Positions 25,833 to 34,765 of a DNA stretch of 64,000 bases are shown one piece after another. Every line of letters begins with the position of its first letter. Within the stretch, counting starts at the first letter, position 1. The notes under the pieces are model-generated. The model made no database searches. It was not told the DNA's origin and saw only the letters and a program-made list of their open reading frames with translations. Made by a program: the position numbers and the translations under genes. This stretch comes from Parcubacteria group bacterium (GTDB lineage: Bacteria; Patescibacteria; Paceibacteria; UBA9973; UBA2103), in assembly GCA_028286605.1 (NCBI GenBank), contig JAQBRE010000007.1, positions 1 to 64,000 of the forward strand, written 5' to 3'.

Positions 25833-26819
25833 ATGGAACGAAGCATCAGAGATACTAATGTGTGCGTCATCGGCGGAGCTGGATTTATCGGCTCGCATCT
25901 AGTCAATTATCTAGTCAATGAACGGAATTGCCGCGTGCTTGTTCTTGATAACCTGATCACCGGTCAGAAACGATTCGTACATCCGAAGGCAGAATTCGTG
26001 TGGTTCGATATTACCGGTTCTGAAGAACAGCTTCGCAAACTATTGGAATTTCATGAGATCGAGTACATCTTCAACTATGCTGCCGAGCCATATATTCCCG
26101 TTTCGTTCGAACGCCCGCTTCATGTTTTTAATATCAACGCCTTCGCTGCGCTGAAAGTGATGAATGCCGCCCATGAGAAGAAGGGGGGTGTGAAAGGTAT
26201 CCTTCAGGTCTCGTCCGCCGAAATATATGGCAATACTGATGGAAAGATAAGCGAAGAGGCAAAGGTTGAGCCGCACAGCACCTATGGTGCATCTAAGGCT
26301 GCGATCGATTCGATCGTGCAAGTCGGATGGAAGGAGCGCAAGACTCCTGCTATCGCAATGCGCCAATTCAACTGCGTAGGTGAGCGCGAGACACACCCCT
26401 ACATCATTCCCGAGATTATCGAGCAGATCGGACGTTATGAGGAACAAGGATCACAAGAGAAGCCATTCGTCGTGAAGCTTGGCAATAATTCATTCCGCGA
26501 CTTCCAGTATGCTGGGGATGCCGCACGCATGGCCGTTGAACTGCTAGAAAAGGGAAATTTTGGCGAAGTCTATAATATGGGTAGTGAGGAGGGCGTGCAG
26601 ATGTATGACTTGGCGCAGATGATCGGAAAGCTGATGGGAGTTGCTGTCGAGGTGAAGGAAGATCCTGAGCGTGTACGACCATGGGAAATATGGCATCTTC
26701 AGTCAGATAACACGAAGCTTTATAAGACTATCTCAGGAAGGCCGGAGGTTCCGCTAGAGGAAGCGCTCGCTCGCACCATACATTCTTATAAAGAGAACGG
26801 GAATAAGTGGGATTTCTAA
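25833..26819 (+). CDS. NAD-dependent nucleotide-sugar epimerase/dehydratase
   Basis: 328 residues, full length for the GalE/RfbB superfamily. CVIGGAGFIGSHLV (NAD), VLDNLITG, NYAAEPYIPVSFERP, VSSAEIYG, and YGASKAA, the catalytic YxxxK. It probably makes a 4-keto or epimerised NDP-sugar that the DegT aminotransferase just downstream would aminate. TAATG overlap with that gene supports a linked pathway. Confidence 0.88.
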   Translation: MERSIRDTNVCVIGGAGFIGSHLVNYLVNERNCRVLVLDNLITGQKRFVHPKAEFVWFDITGSEEQLRKLLEFHEIEYIFNYAAEPYIPVSFERPLHVFNINAFAALKVMNAAHEKKGGVKGILQVSSAEIYGNTDGKISEEAKVEPHSTYGASKAAIDSIVQVGWKERKTPAIAMRQFNCVGERETHPYIIPEIIEQIGRYEEQGSQEKPFVVKLGNNSFRDFQYAGDAARMAVELLEKGNFGEVYNMGSEEGVQMYDLAQMIGKLMGVAVEVKEDPERVRPWEIWHLQSDNTKLYKTISGRPEVPLEEALARTIHSYKENGNKWDF

Positions 26820-27757
26820 TGGAGCCATATAAGGAGCTTGAAGAGAAATACGCCGCATTTGCCGGAAGCACGCATGCAGTTTCCTGTTCTTCGGGTACGG
26901 CAGCCCTGCATTTGTCGTTGCTCGCATTCGGCGTCGGCGCAGGCGATGAAGTGATCGTGCCCGATTTCTGTATGGCAGCGTGTGCATTCGCCGTAAGCTA
27001 TTGCAACGCGACGCCAGTATTCGTTGATGTGCTTCCCGATACGTACGCACTTGATCCTGCGCTCCTTGAGGTCGCCATCACACCACGCACAAAAGCGATT
27101 ATTGTCGTTCATACCTATGGGCGTCTTGCGGACATGGATGCAATCATAGCTATTGCAAAGCGCCACAGCATTCCTGTCATAGAAGATGCCTGCGAAGCGC
27201 AGGGTGCCGTGCACGCATCAAAGGCGGACGTAACGGTGTATTCCTTTTTCCGTAACAAGATCATTCCTGCCGAAGAGGGTGGTCTTATCACGACGGAATC
27301 GGAGCACATCGTCGAGCGCGCGAACTTCCTGAAGAGTATGGCCTTCAATACTGAACATGACTATTTTCATACTGAGATAGGCTACAACTACCGAATGCCT
27401 GATGCGGAAGCGGTTCTTGCGCTTGCAAGCCTGCGGGCCTACGAAGCAAATGTAGCGAAGCGAACGGCAATTGAAGCCTGGTATGACCAATATCTTACAC
27501 AGCCAATGCCAAAGCGTGATGCGGTCTGGTTCTATGAAGTGAACGTTCCGAGCAATGCAAAGGAAGCCATACTTGCAGCAATACCGCGGGCACGACACAG
27601 TTTCAAGCCGCTCTCATCACTGCCGATGTATGGAAGTGGTGCAGGAAAGCCAGTTTCTCGAGCGCTCTCAGAATCTTTGCTCCTCCTGCCCGCATGGACA
27701 GATCTTATCGAATCAGACGTACGAGATATCGCGGAACGAGTGAATGGATTGATATGA
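26819..27757 (+). CDS. DegT/DnrJ/EryC1 PLP aminotransferase
   Basis: 312 residues from ATG 26819 (TAATG coupling). Family motifs: SCSSGTAALHLSL, VPDFCMAACAFAVSYCNATPVFVDV, EDACEAQG, and SFFRNKIIPAEEGG with the Schiff-base lysine at about residue 147. NYRMPDAEAVLAL follows. It is shorter than the usual 360-380, with a trimmed C-terminal domain. Predicted to transfer an amino group to a keto-sugar for surface glycan. Confidence 0.88.
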   Translation: MEPYKELEEKYAAFAGSTHAVSCSSGTAALHLSLLAFGVGAGDEVIVPDFCMAACAFAVSYCNATPVFVDVLPDTYALDPALLEVAITPRTKAIIVVHTYGRLADMDAIIAIAKRHSIPVIEDACEAQGAVHASKADVTVYSFFRNKIIPAEEGGLITTESEHIVERANFLKSMAFNTEHDYFHTEIGYNYRMPDAEAVLALASLRAYEANVAKRTAIEAWYDQYLTQPMPKRDAVWFYEVNVPSNAKEAILAAIPRARHSFKPLSSLPMYGSGAGKPVSRALSESLLLLPAWTDLIESDVRDIAERVNGLI

Positions 27758-28908
27758 AGATAGCACTCTGCATCTCTGCATTTCATGCGGGTGGTGGTGA
27801 GCGTGTAATGATTACGGTAGCGAATGAGCTCGCAGCTCGCGGGCACAGCATTGACCTTCTTGTACTAAAATCCGTGGGCCCATACGCATCGCATGTTACT
27901 TCAAGCGTGCGCGTGATACCGCTTGATGCGAGCCGGATGCTATTCTCGCTCCCCAAACTGGTCTCCTATTTGAAGGATCAAAAGCCTAACTCACTTATGG
28001 CACTTGATGAGTATAGTCATCTTCTATCGCTTGCAGCCCGTTATATAAGCAAAAGCGATACGCGTATTGTATTGCGGGTAGGGAATATGTTTACGGAAGT
28101 TTTCAAAAGATATGAAGGCATCAAAGGCAGGACGCTCGAATTCCTGATACGTCGCTGGTATCGCTATGCGGATGGAATCATAGCTGTTTCTCAGGGCGTG
28201 AAAGATGACATCGTCGCCCTTACGCATATCGCTTCGGAACACGTCACCGTTATCTACCACCCCAAAGATATCGTGAGAATACAAGCGCTGGCTGAGGAGC
28301 CTGTAGATTTTGCATGGATCGCGAATAAGACAGTCCCCGTCTTTATCGCTTCAGGACGCTTGAATGCGCAGAAAAATTTTCCACTATTACTTCGCGCGTT
28401 CGCGCGGGTACAGAATGATATGCCGTCTCGGCTCATCATCCTTGGCGCTGGTAGGGAAGAGGAAGCGCTTAGGAATATCGTCCGCGAATTGCGCATCGAG
28501 AACGAGGTATCTTTTTCGGGTTATATCGATAATCCGTATGCCTGGCTTGCGAAAGGAACGGTGTTCGTCAGCACCTCGCTCTGGGAAGGAATGCCGAATG
28601 CGCTTATCGAAGCAATGATATGCGGTCTTCCGGTCATCTCTTCGGACTGCGCATCGGGGCCGCGCGAAGTGCTTGCACCAGATACCGATTATCGCGCGCG
28701 ACGTACTGCAGGGTGGGAAGAAGCCGAGTACGGCATACTTACGGCTGTAAATGATGAACAGGCGCTGGTTGAGGCAATGCAGAAACTCGGTTCCGACGAA
28801 ATACTGCGTGCGACGTATGCAAAGAAGGGTATCGAGCGCGGTCGTGACTTTTCAATGGAAACGATATTACCGGCATACGAAAAAGCCCTCGGCGCTTCAC
28901 TCACATGA
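27754..28908 (+). CDS. GT4 glycosyltransferase
   Basis: About 384 residues from ATG 27754 (ATGA overlap); the longer open frame upstream lies in the DegT gene. SAFHAGGGERVMITVANEL is the acceptor loop; ASGRLNAQKNFPLLL and STSLWEGMPNALIEAMICGLPVISS form the GT4 donor site. Clear retaining GT4 enzyme of the WaaG/Pgl type. Confidence 0.92.
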   Translation: MKIALCISAFHAGGGERVMITVANELAARGHSIDLLVLKSVGPYASHVTSSVRVIPLDASRMLFSLPKLVSYLKDQKPNSLMALDEYSHLLSLAARYISKSDTRIVLRVGNMFTEVFKRYEGIKGRTLEFLIRRWYRYADGIIAVSQGVKDDIVALTHIASEHVTVIYHPKDIVRIQALAEEPVDFAWIANKTVPVFIASGRLNAQKNFPLLLRAFARVQNDMPSRLIILGAGREEEALRNIVRELRIENEVSFSGYIDNPYAWLAKGTVFVSTSLWEGMPNALIEAMICGLPVISSDCASGPREVLAPDTDYRARRTAGWEEAEYGILTAVNDEQALVEAMQKLGSDEILRATYAKKGIERGRDFSMETILPAYEKALGASLT

Positions 28909-29963
28909 AACCGCAACGTACCACCAAGCAGGTAATATTCCTGGCACTCGGACCAATCGGTGAGGCACTCATGATGCTGGCAGTACTAGCCGAAGTAGCT
29001 GCGAAAAATCCGGATATGCAGATACGCGTACTGGCGCGGCGCAACGCCGCGCTTATTCGCGCACTTGCTACGCACTATCCGGCGTTCTATATAGATGACA
29101 TATCAACGACAGGCAGCGCACTTCGTACTACCACGCGCATGCAGAAGAATACGACGATCGTCATACAGCCCACATTCGGTACTCATACGATCTTGATAAA
29201 AGGCCTTGCAGCACTTTGGTCTCTTGTCCCTGGTGTCCAGATATTAGGGTTCCGTGACCATGGATGGTTTATGCCTTATGACGTAACGCGTCTTTGTGAT
29301 TTCAATTCCCGCTATATAGACAATATTCGTATGCTCCTGACGGATGGTGGGATCGATACAAATCCGCTCGGTACCGCACCTCTGCTCTCTCTTTCCTCGC
29401 GACCTCCGGTTGAATTCGCCTTACCTACTGAACCATTCATCATCATTCATGCATTCGCATCGAATGATATGCGTTCTTTGCCGCCGCACCGTTGGAAAGA
29501 GCTCGTTAATGTGCTGAATATTCGTTACCCCAAAGCACGTATCGTCATTACTGGTTCTGAAGCGGATAGAGCGAAAGCACAGCATTGGTTCGGTTCGAAA
29601 GGAACGGTACTCATCGCATGCGGTCTCGCTATGCCAGAGATTACGTATCTAATAGAGCATGCCGTACTCTATATCGGCGTCGATACGGGCATAACGCATC
29701 TAGCAGGCGTATTACGCAAGCAGAGCGTCGTGATCGGAAACAATTCGAACCCGCTCTGGTTGCCAACATACAATCCGAACGCGCAAGTGCTCTTGGCAAC
29801 AGAGCACTGCACTTGCGACGGAAAGAAAGGAGGTGAATGCTATGTCGAAGAAGAAGGGCAACGGTATTACCGTTGCTTGTACGAGATCGCTGATGCCACG
29901 ATATATGATGCAATCGATTCAGTGATGAAACGTGTTACGCCTGAACTCGCTGCACGAAGATAA
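28905..29963 (+). CDS. GT9 (heptosyltransferase-like) glycosyltransferase
   Basis: 352 residues, GT-B fold. ALGPIGEALMMLAVLAEV at the N-terminus, HAFASNDMRSLPPHRWKELV and VITGSEADR as in ADP-heptose:LPS transferases, and GVDTGITHLAG, the GT9 donor motif. A cysteine-rich loop (CTCDGKKGGEC) lies near the C-terminus. CPR cells have no LPS, so another glycan is likely. The 3' end overlaps the convergent flippase gene by 29 bp. An internal AAAGGAGGTGA at 29826-29836 is a perfect but apparently unused Shine-Dalgarno. Confidence 0.82.
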   Translation: MKPQRTTKQVIFLALGPIGEALMMLAVLAEVAAKNPDMQIRVLARRNAALIRALATHYPAFYIDDISTTGSALRTTTRMQKNTTIVIQPTFGTHTILIKGLAALWSLVPGVQILGFRDHGWFMPYDVTRLCDFNSRYIDNIRMLLTDGGIDTNPLGTAPLLSLSSRPPVEFALPTEPFIIIHAFASNDMRSLPPHRWKELVNVLNIRYPKARIVITGSEADRAKAQHWFGSKGTVLIACGLAMPEITYLIEHAVLYIGVDTGITHLAGVLRKQSVVIGNNSNPLWLPTYNPNAQVLLATEHCTCDGKKGGECYVEEEGQRYYRCLYEIADATIYDAIDSVMKRVTPELAARR

Positions 29964-31188
29964 CTCCCAGCGCAATAAATATTAGATTGCCGAGGATCTT
30001 CGCGATTATTAAACCCCAAAGACCAAAGAAAATTATTCCAAATACTTGCAGTATGAGCTGAACTGCCGGTACTAATATATTAAATGCATAGAGCGCGCGA
30101 ATATTCCCCATCGCATTAAGTGCATATGAAAGCACGCTTCCGAGCGGCGCAAGGACGATAAATGCATATAGCTGCGTATACGGGACTGCAGAGAGGTACG
30201 CGGGAAAGAAGATACTAAAGAATAGATGCGCAATGAGCGTATACATAAGGGCAATGATTGCCATGCCACCAGCAGCGATCCACAAGCGTCGCGCCAAAGA
30301 AAAGCGAATTTCGTCCGGCGTCTTCTCAGAGAATTTAGGAAAAGCAGCGACCGGAATGAACTTAAAGATACCCGCCAGGCGATCAGGCACGGCCGTCGCG
30401 AAGCTGTAGGTGGCGAGCGAGGCAGCGCCCAGGAAATGGAAGGCAAGGATGCTATCTATCTGTGATGCAATGCTGCTGAATATGCTCATTACGCTGAGAT
30501 GATTTCCATAGGTGATTGTCCCGGGATCCGCCGATCCGCTTGGAGGATAAAGTGCAAGGGTTTTCCGATAGGCGATGTAGAGGCCGAGTGTCTGAGTTGC
30601 CAAGTTCACTGCGAGCAGTACAACCGCTATCTTGAAGAAGAATGCTGCAAGCGCAACGCCGATATAATAGGGAATGTTCCACCATAGGCTATATGTGAAC
30701 GTGCGCTTAAAATCCTTATGACCCTGAAGTATGGCCCCGTATGAATTCAGTGTGCTGTTTATAGGTACGAGCACGGCGATGAACAGTAAGCCGATACCCA
30801 GTGTCGAATTATGCATCGCAAGATAGTAGAGGCCGAGGAGTGTCGCGCCAGCGAAGGGAATCAGATTCCATATCATCTGCCGGCGCATTGCCTGGTGTAT
30901 GATGCCGCTTTGACCCATGGCAACGGCTCGTGTAATTGCCGTGTTCATTCCTGTAAGGGTGAATGCTCCCACTATCGCAGCGACAGAAAGAAGATACTGG
31001 TAGTTTCCATATGTTTCCTTCGTCAGGACATGACTGAAAATTACGTAAAGTAAGAATGAGCAGCCTGCGACGAAGATACTGCCCGCATTCGACCAGAACC
31101 CAGTCTTGAATACGTAGGCCATATCCGTCTTCGTATATCGTTCAGTGAGGCGCAGGAGCGCCAAAAACCTCGTTTTAATGCTGTTCAT
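29935..31188 (-). CDS. Wzx-like polysaccharide flippase (MATE/MOP)
   Basis: About 417 residues from ATG 31188; an upstream in-frame extension is rejected because it lies across the divergent promoter. Twelve or so membrane helices. The N-terminus YVFKTGFWSNAGSIFVAGCSFLLY and an early ETYGNYQYLLSVAAIVGAFTL match the polysaccharide-biosynthesis (PF01943-like) family that flips lipid-linked oligosaccharides. Divergent from the ligase gene with only 34 bp between start codons. Confidence 0.85.
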   Translation of the reverse strand: MNSIKTRFLALLRLTERYTKTDMAYVFKTGFWSNAGSIFVAGCSFLLYVIFSHVLTKETYGNYQYLLSVAAIVGAFTLTGMNTAITRAVAMGQSGIIHQAMRRQMIWNLIPFAGATLLGLYYLAMHNSTLGIGLLFIAVLVPINSTLNSYGAILQGHKDFKRTFTYSLWWNIPYYIGVALAAFFFKIAVVLLAVNLATQTLGLYIAYRKTLALYPPSGSADPGTITYGNHLSVMSIFSSIASQIDSILAFHFLGAASLATYSFATAVPDRLAGIFKFIPVAAFPKFSEKTPDEIRFSLARRLWIAAGGMAIIALMYTLIAHLFFSIFFPAYLSAVPYTQLYAFIVLAPLGSVLSYALNAMGNIRALYAFNILVPAVQLILQVFGIIFFGLWGLIIAKILGNLIFIALGVIFVQRVQA

Positions 31189-31195
31189 AGAGAGG

Positions 31196-31201
31196 GTAGT
31201 A
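31196..31201 (-). promoter_or_regulatory. -10 box of the flippase gene
   Basis: TACTAC on the minus strand, seven bases before ATG 31188. It is seven bases away from the opposing -10 box. Confidence 0.5.
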
Positions 31202-31207
31202 CTGGTA

Positions 31208-31213
31208 TATACT
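31208..31213 (+). promoter_or_regulatory. -10 box of the O-antigen-ligase-like gene
   Basis: TATACT, nine bases before ATG 31223; decides the start against an upstream in-frame ATG at 31145. Confidence 0.65.
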
Positions 31214-31222
31214 ATCAGTACT

Positions 31223-33367
31223 ATGAAAAAAGTTGCCTGGTGGATCACCGTCGTCGCCCTCTTTATTATCCCGTTCCTCGTTCTATATGTAGATAACAGC
31301 ATATTTTTCCCATTCATCGCCGGAAAGGCTTTTGCATTCCGCATACTGGTGGAAATCGCCACAGCAAGCTGGGTGCTGCTCGCATTCGCTGATAAGAGAT
31401 ATCGCCCGCAATTCTCGTGGATCCTCGTGTTCTATGCGCTCTTCACGGCATGGATGTTCATCGCCGATTGTCTTGCAGTAAATCCGCACAAGGCGCTTTG
31501 GAGCAACTTCGAGCGTATGGATGGCTGGGTAACGCTCGTCCATCTATTCCTATTCTTCGTCGTGGCAGGTAGCGTGTTCGGCGTCGACAAGCTCTGGCGC
31601 AAATGGTGGCTCACGTTCAACGGCGCGAGCGCGCTCGTTTGCGGATACGCTCTCTTGCAAATGGCGCACGTGCTCGCGATTCATCAGGGCTCATCACGTT
31701 TGGACGCGACGCTCGGCAACTCAGAGTACCTCGCCGGCTACATGCTCTTCTGCATCGCGACCACGCTATGGCTCGCCTTTGATTTCAAAGAGAAGAAAGA
31801 GCGATGGTTGCGCTACGTGCTGTTCGTGCTCGCTATCGTGCAGGTTATCGTACTCATCGGTACTGGCACGCGCGGTACGCTGATCGGTTTCATTGTTGCT
31901 GCAGGCTTCGGCACATTGCTTTGGCTCTTCGAGGCAGGAAAGCGCGGCCGCCAGGGTGCCGCTGCGGCGCTCGTCGCGCTCATCATAGTTGTCGGCGGAT
32001 TCCTCGCGGTGCAGCATCAGCCGTTCATAACGAATAATCCGATACTTTCACGTTTCTCCTCTATCGGCGTCAGTGACCTCACCGTTCGCTTCACGATATG
32101 GCACATGGCGTGGGAAGGCATTCAGGAAAAGCCAATAGCAGGCTGGGGCCAGGAAGGCTTCAACTATGTCTTCAATAAGTTCTATGACCCATCATTATAT
32201 GGACAGGAGCCGTGGTTCGACCGCGTGCACAACGTGTATCTCGACTGGACGATAGCAGGCGGTTTCCCTGCATTGCTGTTATTCCTCGCGCTTTTCGGTA
32301 GCGCTATATACGGTTTGTATCGCGGTAGCGCAAGCCGTGCAGAACGTATTCTCGTTCTCTCTGCATTCGTGGCGTATGCGGTACAGGGTCTCGTCGTCTT
32401 CGACAACCTATTCACCTACATACCGCTTGTCGCACTCTTTGCCTTCGCGCATGCGGCACGCTCGAAACCGATTCCTACTCTTGAGAACGCATCGGAAGTT
32501 TCGGTATCGACACTCGGAACAGTCGTCGTGCCGGTTGCGGTCATCGTTCTCGCCGTTACGCTCTGGTTCGTGAATGTGCCGGGCATATTGGGCGGAAAAG
32601 ATCTCATCAAGGCGCTTTCTTCAGGTAGTAACGTAGATTCTGAGTTCGCATACTTCAAGCAGACGATTGGAACGGGCACGTTCGCTACGCAGGAAGTTCG
32701 CGAGCAGTTGCTGCAGTTCGCATCAAATGCGGTAGGGTCGCAGACGGTACCGGATGCAACGAAGGAAGCTATCGCGAGCTACGCAGCTGATCAGATGAAT
32801 CAGGAGCTTGTTCGCGCGCCGATGGATGCACGTTTGCACACGACGTTCGCGATGTTCTATCGCAGCGTCGGCGATTATAAGGACGCGCTTACGCAGAGCG
32901 CGCTCGCCGTTGCCAATGCGCCGACTAAGCAATCGATCATTATCGAACAAGGATTGGAAGAATGGCAGAACGGAGACCTGACGGATGCACGCACGATACT
33001 TGTGCACGCATACCAGCTCGATACGCAGTATGACGCTGCCGCTGCGTACGCAGCAGCAGGCGACATCATCAATGGCGATATCGCAGGAGGAAAGGCTATT
33101 CTGCAGACGCACTTCGGGGCTACCGTCGTTGATCAGTCTATTCTCGTTCCTGCGTACTATCAGGTGAAGGATTGGAATGACTTGATCGCGGTACTCGTGC
33201 TTCAGGCAAAGGATAAGGGCGACGCAGCGAGCGCGTTCCAGCTTGCTGCCGCTTATTCTGAATCCGGACAGAAGGCGCAGGCCGTAGCGGTGATTCGTGC
33301 AGCTATCGCTGCGCACCCCGATGCAGCCGTGCAGGGCAACGCCTTCATCGCGCAGCTCGGCGGATAG
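31223..33367 (+). CDS. O-antigen-ligase/Wzy-type membrane protein with TPR tail
   Basis: About 714 residues. Around ten to twelve membrane helices occupy residues 1-480. A large extracellular loop with ATLGNSEYLAGY and GTGTRGTLIG, then RFTIWHMAWEGIQEKPIAGWGQEGFNYVF and DRVHNVYLDW, is the Wzy_C/WaaL signature containing the catalytic-type His and Arg. The C-terminal 230 residues are helical TPR-like repeats (SVGDYKDALTQSALA, LTDARTILVHAYQLD). In CPR this class is thought to polymerise glycan or transfer it to protein. The next gene starts 11 bp downstream. Confidence 0.85.
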   Translation: MKKVAWWITVVALFIIPFLVLYVDNSIFFPFIAGKAFAFRILVEIATASWVLLAFADKRYRPQFSWILVFYALFTAWMFIADCLAVNPHKALWSNFERMDGWVTLVHLFLFFVVAGSVFGVDKLWRKWWLTFNGASALVCGYALLQMAHVLAIHQGSSRLDATLGNSEYLAGYMLFCIATTLWLAFDFKEKKERWLRYVLFVLAIVQVIVLIGTGTRGTLIGFIVAAGFGTLLWLFEAGKRGRQGAAAALVALIIVVGGFLAVQHQPFITNNPILSRFSSIGVSDLTVRFTIWHMAWEGIQEKPIAGWGQEGFNYVFNKFYDPSLYGQEPWFDRVHNVYLDWTIAGGFPALLLFLALFGSAIYGLYRGSASRAERILVLSAFVAYAVQGLVVFDNLFTYIPLVALFAFAHAARSKPIPTLENASEVSVSTLGTVVVPVAVIVLAVTLWFVNVPGILGGKDLIKALSSGSNVDSEFAYFKQTIGTGTFATQEVREQLLQFASNAVGSQTVPDATKEAIASYAADQMNQELVRAPMDARLHTTFAMFYRSVGDYKDALTQSALAVANAPTKQSIIIEQGLEEWQNGDLTDARTILVHAYQLDTQYDAAAAYAAAGDIINGDIAGGKAILQTHFGATVVDQSILVPAYYQVKDWNDLIAVLVLQAKDKGDAASAFQLAAAYSESGQKAQAVAVIRAAIAAHPDAAVQGNAFIAQLGG

Positions 33368-33377
33368 CGATTCCGCT

Positions 33378-34385
33378 ATGCCGCGCGAGAACGTTCCGCT
33401 TGCATCACTTACGACGCTGCGCGTCGGCGGACCGGCACGATTCGTGCATACGGGAGATTCGATGGAATCCATAAAGGCCGCAGCTGCGCATTCGCGCAGC
33501 TGCGGCCTTTCGCTGTATCCGCTTGGGCAGGGAAGCAATGTACTAGCGGGGGACGCACCGATAGACGTGGTGATTCTGAAGATGGAGACGAATGAGCTTA
33601 CATTTAAACCAGACAGCGATTTCGTAGAAGTAATCGCCGACGCTGGCGTCTCGTGGGAACGGCTCGTGCAAGAGTGTACGGAGCAAGGCTTGTGGGGCGT
33701 AGAGAATCTTGCCGGCATACCCGGCACTGCCGGTGCAGCACCGGTGCAGAACATCGGCGCCTACGGCGCCGAACTCGCCGACACCTTCGCGTGGCTCGAG
33801 TGCTACGACACTGCTACCGATATGCTCATGCGCCTAGATGCCGAAGGCTGCGCCTTCGGCTATCGTGAAAGCCGTTTCAAGCATGAACCGAATCTCATCA
33901 TCACGCGCATCGCTTTGCGTCTCGCGCGTACGAGCACGCCGAAGACATCGTATGCCGATTTACAGAAACTCATGGATGCAGGCGAGCTACTAAATACTCC
34001 GCAAAAAATCGCAGATGCTGTACGCCGCGTACGCCGCGTGAAATTCCCTGACCTTACGCAAGAGGGAACCGCTGGATCGTTCTTCAAGAATCCGACTATC
34101 ACTGCGAATGCATACGAAGAACTGCAGGCGAAGTATCCGGCACTTCAAGGATTCGCTGCGCCAAGCGGAATAAAAATTCCGCTCGCATGGATTCTTGATC
34201 ACGTACTCGGCTTGCGCGGCTACCGTGAAGGACGTGCGCATCTCTTTCAAAATCAACCGCTCGTACTCGTTACAGAAAATAATGCAACAGCACAGGATGT
34301 CGAAATGCTTGCGAATAACGTCAGTGAAAAAGTTTTTGCCGCGACGAATATTTTAATTGAACGCGAAGTACGTTCACTGAAGTAA
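33378..34385 (+). CDS. murB: UDP-N-acetylenolpyruvoylglucosamine reductase
   Basis: About 335 residues from ATG 33378, as in type I MurB. It reduces UDP-GlcNAc-enolpyruvate to UDP-MurNAc with FAD/NADPH. Seen: LTTLRVGGPARF, PLGQGSNVLAGD (FAD pyrophosphate loop), WGVENLAGIPGTAGAAPVQNIGAYG, FGYRESRFK, and GTAGSFFKNP with the catalytic serine. The upstream in-frame ATG at 33297 overlaps the ligase gene and lacks family sequence. It contains a remarkable 17-bp perfect hairpin at 33473-33510 and a 9-bp one at 33840-33860. Eleven bases from the ligase gene, so probably co-transcribed. Confidence 0.93.
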   Translation: MPRENVPLASLTTLRVGGPARFVHTGDSMESIKAAAAHSRSCGLSLYPLGQGSNVLAGDAPIDVVILKMETNELTFKPDSDFVEVIADAGVSWERLVQECTEQGLWGVENLAGIPGTAGAAPVQNIGAYGAELADTFAWLECYDTATDMLMRLDAEGCAFGYRESRFKHEPNLIITRIALRLARTSTPKTSYADLQKLMDAGELLNTPQKIADAVRRVRRVKFPDLTQEGTAGSFFKNPTITANAYEELQAKYPALQGFAAPSGIKIPLAWILDHVLGLRGYREGRAHLFQNQPLVLVTENNATAQDVEMLANNVSEKVFAATNILIEREVRSLK

Positions 34386-34563
34386 AAAGTTTTTTGAAAA
34401 GTTATCCACACATTATTTTTTTTTCACACAAAATTTAAAATTGCGCGCAATAATATACGTACAACACATACGCGCACAAAAATAATTTTATATTTCGATT
34501 GAAATTACTTTTGTGCGCATATGGGTCGACATTAGTCGTAGTTATTTTCATTCAACCAAACAT
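34386..34563 (+). other. AT-rich intergenic region with DnaA-box-like sites and a long inverted repeat
   Basis: TTATCCACA at 34402-34410 is the consensus DnaA box; TTTTTCACA at 34420-34428 fits the relaxed TTWTNCACA in the same orientation, 18 bp on. An AT-rich tract follows. 34467-34488 and 34502-34523 form a 22-nt inverted repeat with two mismatches and a 13-nt loop. The last part holds a TATTTT box (34543-34548) for the histone-like gene. It could be an origin-like or DnaA-controlled region, or simply a regulated promoter. Confidence 0.45.
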
Positions 34564-34704
34564 ATGGCTGCAAAGAAGAAGGCTGCTAAGAAGTCCGTAA
34601 AGAAGACTGCAAAGCGCCGCCCAGCAAAGAAGTCGGTCAAGAAGGCCGCAAAGAAGACAACGAAGAAGACTGCAAAGCGCAAGACTGCAAAGCGCAAGAA
34701 GTAG
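34564..34704 (+). CDS. histone H1-like Lys/Ala-rich peptide
   Basis: 46 residues from ATG 34564, nearly all Lys, Ala, Arg, Thr, Ser and Pro, with repeated AKK/VKK/TAKR units. This is the composition of bacterial H1-like proteins (Hc1/KAP type), which bind DNA or RNA non-specifically. It is much shorter than Hc1 and has no globular part. The upstream in-frame ATG 34513 lies within the inverted repeat and adds unrelated residues. It has its own promoter and terminator. A nucleoid-compaction role is inferred. Confidence 0.75.
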   Translation: MAAKKKAAKKSVKKTAKRRPAKKSVKKAAKKTTKKTAKRKTAKRKK

Positions 34705-34713
34705 TTCTACTGG

Positions 34714-34745
34714 AAAAACACCCGCTCTCACGAGCGGGTGTTTTT
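34714..34745 (+). terminator. terminator after the histone-like gene
   Basis: AAAAACACCCGCTC, four-base loop, and the complementary GAGCGGGTGTTTTT. Works in both directions. Confidence 0.93.
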
Positions 34746-34765
34746 CTTTATATAGATTGCTATTT

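Noticed and set aside
29842..29925. 27-codon ORF after the perfect SD inside the GT9 gene
   Set aside because: It lies wholly inside a conserved glycosyltransferase in another frame, with no independent support.
33297..33377. Upstream ATG for murB
   Set aside because: It lies inside the ligase/TPR gene and adds residues not found in MurB.
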